This document shows positions 57,500 through 64,000 of a DNA stretch of 64,000 nucleotides, piece by piece. Within the stretch, counting starts at the first letter, position 1, and every line of letters begins with the position of its first letter. The stretch lies in assembly GCF_900115345.1 (NCBI RefSeq), contig NZ_FOWC01000001.1:806001-870000 (forward strand), read 5' to 3'. The notes under the pieces are model-generated. The model was not told where the DNA came from. It saw nothing but the letters and a program-made list of their open reading frames with translations, and did no database searches. This DNA is from Amycolatopsis rubida (GTDB lineage Bacteria > Actinomycetota > Actinomycetes > Mycobacteriales > Pseudonocardiaceae). A program made the position numbers and the translations under genes.

Positions 57500-59584
57500 T
57501 CAGAACTGGTCGAGCCAGATCAGCAGATCGGTCGCCTCGGCGGTGAACCCGCGCAGCTGCGCAATGCTCAGCGCGTCCTCCGCGTGTGCTTTCGCTTGCT
57601 CGCGGAAACCACGGGCAAGTGCTGCCTCCGCCCTGGAACGTAGCGCCGCGATCCGCTCTCGGTGCATACCGAGCTGTTCGGCCGCCGAGTCGAGTTCCGC
57701 CAGCTCGGCCGCACCGTCCTCGAACGAACCGGCTTCGATCAGCTTCCGGCCCCGCCACAGGCGGATCTTGACCAGGTTGTCGGGCTCCTTCCCCAACTCC
57801 CGCTCCGCGCGAGCCAGCAGCACAGCTGCTTCCTCCGGAGCCGCGACCTTGGCCAGGTGCATCCGCGCGAGCGCGAGCCGACGCTCGTCTTGAATTTCCT
57901 CCGCGAGTTCAAGGCTGCGCCGAAGGTGCACCTCCGCCTGCTCCAACAACCGCGCGGCCTCCTCGAATCGCCCCTGCTGCCGGGCGAGCAGACCGGGCTC
58001 GAAGCAAGCCAGGCCGAGCGATTCCACCGCTGAAGCGTGTTCTCCAGGAGTCGCCGCCAACTCCGCCACCTTGGCGAACTCCTCTTGCGCCGCGGACCAT
58101 TCCCGGCGCTGCATCCGAGCGAACCCCAGTTGAGTTCGCGCAAGCCCTTCCGCAAGCGGCATCGAAGCCGCCTGCGCGGCTTGTGCGGCGGCCTGGCTCA
58201 CCGCAGCCAATTCGATCGGGTAACTGCCGTCCTTATAGACCGGCCACAACGCCATCGCCAGCCGGATGACGTCCTCGTGCGCCCCCTCCAGCAGCGCCGC
58301 CTCGGTCGCGGCCGCGAGGTTCGCTTGCTCGTCGAGCAGCCAGGCACGAGCGTCGGCCCGGTCGAAGGAACCCGCGGTAAAGCCAGGCCACACCTTTGCC
58401 GCCCAGTTACGCGGCAACGCATTCTCCGCGACAGCCAGGCTCTGTCTGGCGTAGTACCCGATCACTGCGGCGGACAGCTCGCCAGCCAGCGTCGCAGCGT
58501 GCAATCGGGCCAGTGCGGAGATCCGGTAGCGACCGCCGACGTCTTCGATCAGCTTGACCTCGACCAGGTCTTGCAACACTTCCTCGGCGTCGAACTCGTC
58601 CAGGCTGAGCACCGCGGCAACGGTCTCCGGCCGCACGTCGCCGTCGCCCGGGTGCGCACCGAAGAACCGGTACACCGCACGCGCGTCCTGGGACAACGAC
58701 TCGTAGGCAGCGTCGAACACCGGGCTGGCCAGCGCACCCTTTTGCCGAATCCGTGCGATCAGCCGCCCCAGCGGCCAGTTCGGGAACCTCCGCAACAGAG
58801 AGCCCGCGACGTTCAATTCGGCGGCGGACCCGGCGCAGATCCGGATCAGTTCGTCCCTGCTCTCCGGCTCCGCGGTGAATCGTTCCTCTCCGACCAACGC
58901 GCTCAGCACGCCGAGCGCCGCCTCGCGGCTCAACGGTTCGAGATCAACTTCCCGCGCGGAGTACCGGCTCTGCAACGCCGCGAGCCCCGAGCCGACCACG
59001 AGCACGTAGGACCCGGCGCGCGTCGGCAGCAGCGGCTTCACCTCGGCCGCGCTCAACGCGTCGTCGACCAGCAGCCCGACCCGGAACTTCGCGGTCTGGG
59101 CACGCCACATCGCCGATCGTGCTTCGAGGCTCGCCGGCATCTCGTCCGGCTGATACCCCACCATGGACAGCAGTTCGGCCAGCACATCGGTGCCCGCCCG
59201 ATGCCCCAGTCGCACCGAGAAGAACCGGTCGAAGCCGTCCAGGTGCTGGTGAAACCAGGTTTCGCACAGGGTGGTGCGCCCACTGCCCGGCGCGCCCCGC
59301 ACGATCGCGATCGTGACTCGATCGAGCGCCTCGTCGTGGATCCGGGTGAGCGCGGCCAGTTGGCTCTCGTTGTTCCGGTAGTGCTCCGGAGGTGCCGCCG
59401 CCTGCAACGACGGCACTGCGGGTTCCCGCGGTTCGCTGAAATACACGTTGCCGTAGATGTTCCGCGCCTGGAGGACCGTGTCCGCCTGGCCGTCGAAGTA
59501 GTTCCCGTCGCGCACCGTTTCCCCCGCCCAGCTGGTCCAGTCCAAGGCTACCGGAAATGTCACAGTCCGTGTCCAGAACTTCAC
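57500..59584 (-). CDS. STAND (NB-ARC-like) NTPase with C-terminal TPR repeats
   Basis: Protein of 694 residues from GTG 59584, which overlaps the stop of the small upstream gene. Residues 35-49 hold a beta tail VLQARNIYGNVYF. The NTPase domain follows: phosphate loop GAPGSGRTT (97-105) with Arg103 in place of the usual Lys, Walker B LLVDD (171-175), sensor-like LVVGSG. A winged-helix part (about 300-360) precedes helical repeats to the end (EGLARTQLGFARMQRREWSA, EEAARLLEQAEVHLRRSLEL), a TPR solenoid as in AfsR/MalT-type regulators. No N-terminal effector enzyme is visible in this protein. It may sense a ligand through the TPR and act through partners, perhaps the coupled small protein. Confidence 0.82.
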   Translation of the reverse strand: MKFWTRTVTFPVALDWTSWAGETVRDGNYFDGQADTVLQARNIYGNVYFSEPREPAVPSLQAAAPPEHYRNNESQLAALTRIHDEALDRVTIAIVRGAPGSGRTTLCETWFHQHLDGFDRFFSVRLGHRAGTDVLAELLSMVGYQPDEMPASLEARSAMWRAQTAKFRVGLLVDDALSAAEVKPLLPTRAGSYVLVVGSGLAALQSRYSAREVDLEPLSREAALGVLSALVGEERFTAEPESRDELIRICAGSAAELNVAGSLLRRFPNWPLGRLIARIRQKGALASPVFDAAYESLSQDARAVYRFFGAHPGDGDVRPETVAAVLSLDEFDAEEVLQDLVEVKLIEDVGGRYRISALARLHAATLAGELSAAVIGYYARQSLAVAENALPRNWAAKVWPGFTAGSFDRADARAWLLDEQANLAAATEAALLEGAHEDVIRLAMALWPVYKDGSYPIELAAVSQAAAQAAQAASMPLAEGLARTQLGFARMQRREWSAAQEEFAKVAELAATPGEHASAVESLGLACFEPGLLARQQGRFEEAARLLEQAEVHLRRSLELAEEIQDERRLALARMHLAKVAAPEEAAVLLARAERELGKEPDNLVKIRLWRGRKLIEAGSFEDGAAELAELDSAAEQLGMHRERIAALRSRAEAALARGFREQAKAHAEDALSIAQLRGFTAEATDLLIWLDQF

Positions 59585-59865
59585 CCCGGCCTGCCTCGGC
59601 GACTCAGCCCGCCGAGAACAGCGCCATCGCCCCGTCTTTCCCAGTACAGACAAGCCGGCGACGGACTCCATTGCGGGCAGTTCTTCCCCTGCCCAAGCCA
59701 CACCTCCACCGCGATCTCGCCGCTGTACCGCGTCAACCGCTCCGCCACCGAAAACGCCTGCCCGCCGCGCGGCCCGCCAGCCATCGCAATCACCTTGCCC
59801 CGCCGGTTGCGAACGCCGACGAAATCCCACGCTGCCACCACCGGCAAGACAAGCTGGGCCAGCAC
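59581..59865 (-). CDS. Small protein coupled to the STAND NTPase
   Basis: Protein of 94 residues from GTG 59865, with ggagg upstream; GTG 59874 is possible. Its stop overlaps the STAND start (GTGA), and base choice at third codon positions is coding-like, which supports it as real. The beginning is apolar (LAQLVLPVVAAWDFVGVRNR), followed by RGKVIAMAGGPRGGQAFSVA and a two-Cys segment (GKNCPQWSPSPACLYW). No known family recognised. Tight coupling implies a partner role: an effector, inhibitor or adaptor of the NTPase. Confidence 0.55.
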   Translation of the reverse strand: MLAQLVLPVVAAWDFVGVRNRRGKVIAMAGGPRGGQAFSVAERLTRYSGEIAVEVWLGQGKNCPQWSPSPACLYWERRGDGAVLGGLSRRGRPG

Positions 59866-60403
59866 CTCAAGCACGACCTCCGCGACGCACCCCAGCGACC
59901 GGTCCCGCGAGCCTGATGCCCCCTGGCCAGCCGAACCTTGCCCCGCCCGGCTGCCCCGCACCGGCTCGCCCCAGCCAGCTTCGAAAGTACGACCTGACCC
60001 GATTCTCCATCAGCCCCTGGCCGTGTACTTGCTCAACGTGCGGTGATGGGAAGAAGAGCCGAAATACAATGATCAGGTTAATTGGATTGAGGAGCATCGC
60101 AACGACCGGAAGCCCGGAGCTGCCAGGTGTTTGGCGGCGGTCAAGGCGAGGCGGTCGGGCCAGCACCGGACGCGCACGTCGTCCGGGTCCCACCTCCCCG
60201 AGACCTTGTTCCCGGGCATGCCTCCGTTCGTTGACTCCGTACAGGACCGTCAGCTGGCCAACAAGGGCATCGCCGCGGAGAACGCGGAGGTCGTTCGCCT
60301 GAAACGGTGCGCCATCCCGCGTCGCTCTCCCCGCTTGCCAACGTGTTCGGGCGTAATCCATCGCCGGGCCGACATCCCTCCCGACAGCCCGTTGCCTCTC
60401 TTT
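59866..60403. other. Gene-free stretch of about 540 bp with no clear function
   Basis: No frame here has coding character. The base composition drops locally in GC around 60050-60080, unlike the rest of the window. It carries the promoter of the STAND pair and the upstream region of a doubtful XRE-like fragment. It may be remnant DNA between two accessory loci. Confidence 0.5.
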
Positions 60404-60688
60404 ATGCAGCAGATCCGGACAAAAAGCAAAGACCTCCAGGATGACTTGACTATCGGTTGCGATCTGAGTCGTTCGGGTGATCTTGCCGCCCGAACCCGGC
60501 TTCGCCACGACCGCCGCAGGTCGTTCACCGCACTGGCCGAACGGACGGGACTGTCCCGGCAGACCGTGATGGACATCGAGCACAGCAAACCCGTCTGGAC
60601 CCTGGCGACCGGGCTCTCCTACGACCAGTTGTTCTCCCCGATGTGCAACGGCCACAAGCCGCCGCGCACGGAACCAGACGCCCGCTGA
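60404..60688 (+). pseudogene. XRE-like helix-turn-helix protein, probably degenerate
   Basis: From ATG 60404 a 94-residue frame reads MQQIRTKSKDLQDDLTIG and then RRSFTALAERTGLSRQTVMDIEHSKPVWTL, a recognisable XRE recognition helix (TALAERTGLSRQTVMDIE). The flanks do not resemble a complete XRE domain: no clear ribosome-binding site, atypical composition and a short polar tail. It is either a short regulator or the decayed remainder of one, next to the ESX-type genes. Confidence 0.4.
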
Positions 60689-60853
60689 CTGCAAAACAGC
60701 CCTGTGCCGCCAGCCGAAGCCGCCCGAATCGCAGGCACCACTCCGGTCGCACCCCGATCTCCGCAGTTCACGGGACACAGGGTGGCGGTTTGGCTACCAT
60801 CGGTTCGGCTCAGTGAAGCTATGGGCGGGGCTAGCCGCAAGGGGAGGATGCAG

Positions 60854-61291
60854 ATGGCTGGACAGGCGACACCACCAGGCGATACCGGTGCGATCGGAAT
60901 GCTCACCGGAGCGAGCTTTTTCGTCGCCGACGGCCCGTCCGGAGGCGGTGGCGGCGCGTCCGGCGGAGGCGGTGCACCCGGCTTCTATCTGAGCAAGGAC
61001 GCCATGACCGCCGAACTCACGAACCTCCAGAACCTGCAGACGCGCATCGATTCTCAAATCGAAAAGGCCGTCCCAATGTGGAGCATCGTGCCGCCCGGGA
61101 AAGACCCGGCTTCGCTGCGGAACACCGACGCCAGCAACAACTCGGGGAACTACTACCGCGGCCACCTGATGCGGCAAAGCGCCTACCTCGGCTCCGTCAT
61201 TCAGAAGATGAAAGACGCCCTTGGCATCCACGACGCGCACGACCAGCAAGCAGGCAAGGACATCACCAAACAGGGCGAAGGACACTTCTGA
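60854..61291 (+). CDS. Small ESX-associated protein of unknown function
   Basis: Protein of 145 residues; ATG 60854 is preferred over ATG 60848 because the ggggagg site is six bases upstream of it. A Gly-rich loop (GPSGGGGGASGGGGAPGFYL) separates a short N-terminus from a helical hairpin (SKDAMTAELTNLQNLQTRID, GHLMRQSAYLGSVIQKMKDA). The size and helical part are as in proteins that precede the DUF3558 lipoprotein and WXG/PPE-like genes of Pseudonocardiaceae ESX loci. Its stop overlaps the lipoprotein start (TGATG). Confidence 0.7.
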   Translation: MAGQATPPGDTGAIGMLTGASFFVADGPSGGGGGASGGGGAPGFYLSKDAMTAELTNLQNLQTRIDSQIEKAVPMWSIVPPGKDPASLRNTDASNNSGNYYRGHLMRQSAYLGSVIQKMKDALGIHDAHDQQAGKDITKQGEGHF

Positions 61292-61920
61292 TGCGTTCGA
61301 CCGGTTTCCGGATTTCGTTGCTGGCGTTGGCGCTGACCGCCGGGCTGGTGGCGTGCAGCGGAAGCGGCGGGAAAGCCGACCCTCCGGGGCAGCCGCTGCC
61401 CAGTTCCGGATCATCAAGCGGCGATGCTCAGCAGCCTTCCTCAGCAGCCCCGAAGATCGCGAACCCGCTGCCCGCATCGGTCGTCCAGGGCGATCCCTGC
61501 AAGGTGCTGACGGATGCGCAAGTGAAAGCCCTGTTCTCCGGTGCGTCGCCTGCGGTGCAACCGTCCGAGGACACGGGCGTCGCCAAGCAATGCCGCTGGT
61601 CCAATCCGAGCCGGGGTTCGGGCATCGGCGTGCAGCTCGTGTACGCGTGGAAAGACGGCCTCGGCCACGTCTACGCGAAGAAAAACGAGGGATTCTTCAA
61701 AGAGCTGGCTCCCGTCCAGGGCTACCCGGTTGTCGCCTACGGGCCGAGTGACGACCGCTCGACCGGGCGGTGCAGCGTCGCCATCGGCATCGCAGACGAC
61801 GCCGCATTCGAGATCGACGTCAAGCTGGCCAACGACCAGGTCGGATCGTCGGCCGATCCCTGCCAAGACGCCCAGCACGTCGCCGACCTCGCCGTCACCA
61901 CGCTGAAGGGCGGTGCGTGA
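61291..61920 (+). CDS. DUF3558 family lipoprotein
   Basis: Lipoprotein of 209 residues. The signal peptide ends in the lipobox GLVACSGSG, followed by a Ser/Pro-rich linker. The DUF3558 domain starts at DPCKVLTDAQVKALFSGA and includes CRWSNPS and a late Cys (DPCQDAQHVADLAV), the family's conserved Cys pattern. These lipoproteins are common beside ESX-type genes in Pseudonocardiaceae; function unknown. The start and stop overlap both neighbours, so it belongs to the same operon. Confidence 0.88.
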   Translation: MRSTGFRISLLALALTAGLVACSGSGGKADPPGQPLPSSGSSSGDAQQPSSAAPKIANPLPASVVQGDPCKVLTDAQVKALFSGASPAVQPSEDTGVAKQCRWSNPSRGSGIGVQLVYAWKDGLGHVYAKKNEGFFKELAPVQGYPVVAYGPSDDRSTGRCSVAIGIADDAAFEIDVKLANDQVGSSADPCQDAQHVADLAVTTLKGGA

Positions 61921-63215
61921 CGATGAGCTTCATCGCGGACAGGTTCAACGAGTTCCTGAAGCAGATGCAGGCCGAGGGGAACATCGTCCTTCCGGGCGAG
62001 CTGGTGCGTCGAGTGAAAGCCGGGCCTGGGCCAGACAGTCTCGGGCAGGCTCAGCACGCCGCGTTGCAGCAATCGACTGAGCAGCAGGGCATCGAGTCCG
62101 ACACCCTGACGGCGGTCGGCCGGCTGGAGGCAGCCTGGTCAGGGCAGAGCGGCGACGCGGCACGGGGATCGTTGAAGCCGTTGGCGGACGTGGCGACCTC
62201 TGCGTCGCTGGCATTGCACGACAGTCAGAACACCCTCGCCGACCAAGGGCATGCGTTCACCTCGACCCGGGATTCGATGCAGGACGTGTCCGACGATCCG
62301 CCGTCCCGGTCCGGGTGGGACGTGGCGACTCCGTGGGACACCGACAACGAAGACAAGATCAACCAGCGGAATGCCGCCGTCCAGCAGAACAACTCCCGGT
62401 ACCAGGAGTACACCAGCACCAGCGACGGCCACGCGCAAAAGATGCCGGTCGACTACGGGCAAGTCCCCGATTCCTCCGACGGCACCTACGGCCTCGCCCC
62501 GGGACAGGGACCGGTCGAGCACCCGGTGGACCCGCACAAGAAGAACAGCTTCACCCCCTACCCGCCCAGCCATTCCTACGGCCCGGCCGACCGGTCCGGC
62601 ACGGGGACCGCGCCGCAGCCAGGGTCGTATGCGCCGCAGCCTGGGCACGGCGGGGTGCCCGGCGGCCAGCAACCGTCTCAGCCCTACGCGCCCGCGGCCG
62701 CGTACGACGACGGCACCCGCACGTCCGGCTACGTCCCTCCCAGCTCGACCGGCGTCGGCAACGCGCCCCTTCAGTTCGGCCCTGGCGGCACCGCCTATGT
62801 GCCCAGCACCGCGCCGGGCGGTTCCAGCAGCTACAACAGCCCCGGTTACCTCGGCGGCGTGCCCGCGTCCTTCGGGCCCGTCGGTGGAACCGGAGCACCC
62901 GGTTCGGGCGGCAGCGGACCAGGTGGCCCTGGCTCATTCGTTCGCGGCGGCTCGGGAGGAGCGGCCGGTCAGGGCGGGTCAAGCGGCGCGGGCCGGTTCG
63001 GCGAACCGGAGCCCGGTGCGCGCGGCGGAGCAGCGGGCACCGGTGTTCCCGGAGCCAAGGGCGCGAACGGCATGCCGATGGCCGGAGGCGCGGGCAAGGG
63101 CGGCAAAGGCGAAGAGGACAAGGAAAAGAAGGCCGCGTCCTACTTGCAGGAAGCCGACCCGAATTCCTTGTTCGGCTACGACGGCAAGGCCACGCCGCCG
63201 GTCATCGGCAAGTAA
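61917..63215 (+). CDS. WXG100/PPE-like ESX secretion substrate with Gly/Pro-rich tail
   Basis: Protein of 432 residues; the GTG at 61917 overlaps the previous stop, and ATG 61923 is the alternative. Residues 1-135 form a helical hairpin with the W-x-G turn (LEAAWSGQSGDAARGSL) expected of ESX substrates. From about residue 170 on the sequence is Pro/Gly/Ser/Tyr-rich and disordered (many PQPGSYAPQPGH-like units), ending with a helical tail (KEKKAASYLQEADPNSLFG). It should be exported through an ESX system, probably with the help of the EspG encoded next. Confidence 0.85.
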   Translation: MTMSFIADRFNEFLKQMQAEGNIVLPGELVRRVKAGPGPDSLGQAQHAALQQSTEQQGIESDTLTAVGRLEAAWSGQSGDAARGSLKPLADVATSASLALHDSQNTLADQGHAFTSTRDSMQDVSDDPPSRSGWDVATPWDTDNEDKINQRNAAVQQNNSRYQEYTSTSDGHAQKMPVDYGQVPDSSDGTYGLAPGQGPVEHPVDPHKKNSFTPYPPSHSYGPADRSGTGTAPQPGSYAPQPGHGGVPGGQQPSQPYAPAAAYDDGTRTSGYVPPSSTGVGNAPLQFGPGGTAYVPSTAPGGSSSYNSPGYLGGVPASFGPVGGTGAPGSGGSGPGGPGSFVRGGSGGAAGQGGSSGAGRFGEPEPGARGGAAGTGVPGAKGANGMPMAGGAGKGGKGEEDKEKKAASYLQEADPNSLFGYDGKATPPVIGK

Positions 63216-63245
63216 GCAGCATCAGCTGTATCGAGGGGAGACAAC

Positions 63246-64000
63246 GTGATGCTGCTCGACGGACCAGTGGCACTGCCGCGCCTGGCGGTCGCGAAAGCCT
63301 GGGAATGGGAACGGATCGGCCCGACGCATCCGGTGCTGGGCATTGTCGACGTCTGGGTCGAGGACGGCGCCGCCGCGCGCCTGGACGACCTCACCCGGCA
63401 GGTGCTGGCCGAGCCCGGGTTCTACAACCTGCGGACCGGCCGGGTCACCGGGGAGTTCCGCGACCTGATGCTGGCGATCGCGAACGCCGACGCCGAATGC
63501 TACGGCTGGTCGGCCGACCGGCACGGCCGCGACCGCGCCCTGCTCGCGGTCCTGACCGGCCGCAGCGCCGTGCTGGCCACCGTCGAGGACGAGCAGCTCA
63601 CCCTGACAGCGATCGGCGCGAATCAGCTGGTCCGCGCCGTCGTCGACGGGCTGCCGGACTTCCCGGCCGCGAACATCAACGAGATCACCGTCCCGAAAGC
63701 CGAGTACGACCGGGGCCAGAGCAACGACTCGTACACATTGGACACCAGCAGCGACTACACCGTCACCAGCCCGGTCGACCAACTCCGTGCTCTGATGACG
63801 TCGCGGCGGGAAGCCAGCCACCAGCTGTTCGTCGCTGCTCGCACCGGCAGCGGGCGGTCCGCCAGCATGCCGCTGACCGCAGTGGACAGCCTCGACCACG
63901 GCCGCGTCCTCACCTACCTCCGGGACAACGCCCACGGCGAGGTCGACATCGCCTGCGGACCCGGCAACCCCGAATACATCACCGGAACACTCGAAAACAC
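63246..64000 (+). CDS. ESX secretion-associated chaperone EspG family protein, truncated by the window
   Basis: At least 251 residues are visible, running off the right edge. Start GTG 63246 (or ATG 63249) after gagggga. It opens with LDGPVALPRLAVAKAWEWERIGPTHPVLGI, and LAEPGFYNLRTGRVTGEFRDL follows. The mixed alpha/beta EspG fold and late RTGSGRSASMPLTAVDSLDHGRVLTY fit the family. EspG binds PE/PPE-type substrates in the cytoplasm and delivers them to the ESX machinery; the WXG/PPE-like protein encoded upstream is its likely client. Confidence 0.88.
   Translation, partial: MMLLDGPVALPRLAVAKAWEWERIGPTHPVLGIVDVWVEDGAAARLDDLTRQVLAEPGFYNLRTGRVTGEFRDLMLAIANADAECYGWSADRHGRDRALLAVLTGRSAVLATVEDEQLTLTAIGANQLVRAVVDGLPDFPAANINEITVPKAEYDRGQSNDSYTLDTSSDYTVTSPVDQLRALMTSRREASHQLFVAARTGSGRSASMPLTAVDSLDHGRVLTYLRDNAHGEVDIACGPGNPEYITGTLEN

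Noticed and set aside
59867..60778. A 303-codon frame on the minus strand.
   Set aside because: No recognisable fold, atypical composition, and it overlaps the upstream region of the STAND pair; treated as chance.

Overview
The window is high-GC actinobacterial DNA, most likely from a Pseudonocardiaceae genome of the Amycolatopsis type. This is inferred from GC-rich third codon positions, frequent GTG starts, many ATGA/GTGA-coupled operons, DUF3558 lipoproteins next to ESX (type VII secretion) genes, a DUF6474 protein, a class F sortase pair and a WXG-headed RHS toxin. I see no rRNA, tRNA, CRISPR array, transposase or replication origin.

Layout. 1-7.5 kb: glyoxalase fragment, UDP-glucose dehydrogenase, SDR, a PadR/methyltransferase pair, a MerR-like gene behind a gene-free leader of about 750 bp, a RecB/RNase H-like nuclease and a DUF6474 protein. 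7.5-11.1 kb: a four-gene glycine betaine/choline-type ABC importer. 11.4-14.5 kb: a copper module (membrane protein, YcnI, CopC, CopD). 14.6-18.1 kb: a phosphotransferase, an XRE-TPR regulator and two small coupled genes. 18.6-23.8 kb: a 1,732-residue RHS polymorphic toxin with no visible immunity gene. 23.9-35.3 kb: mostly metabolism (a frame-broken MerR gene with a CMD protein, beta-glucosidase with MFS transporter and TetR, a PLP aldolase-like enzyme, a sugar-lactone oxidase, PRPP synthetase, two CitE-like lyases).

35.3-38.1 kb holds the most unusual locus. A TIR-STAND ATPase ends in an alpha-helical domain of about 135 residues. The same domain makes up two small, translationally coupled proteins encoded divergently next to it. 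This looks like a self-contained NAD-depleting defence or cell-suicide module whose sensor or regulator subunits are copies of the effector's own C-terminus. A 12-base homopolymer sits in the last codons of one of them.

38.1-47.2 kb: an eight-gene catabolic operon (dipeptide-type ABC importer, aldehyde dehydrogenase, SDR, amidase) with a divergent FadR-type GntR regulator and a clear operator. 47.2-53.2 kb: class F sortase with its secreted partner, a Cys/Met PLP enzyme and a large secreted penicillin-acylase-family enzyme. 53.3-55.8 kb: FKBP isomerase, two tandem trypsin-like proteins (one with its catalytic Ser replaced by Thr) and a small protein with an effector-associated-type tail. 55.9-57.5 kb: a gene interrupted by ten copies of the 7-mer GGAAACC, out of frame at ten copies and in frame at nine, so a candidate phase-variable gene. 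57.5-59.9 kb: a second STAND NTPase with TPR repeats, coupled to a small upstream gene. 60.9 kb to the end: the start of an ESX-associated cluster (small secreted-type protein, DUF3558 lipoprotein, WXG/PPE-like protein, EspG).
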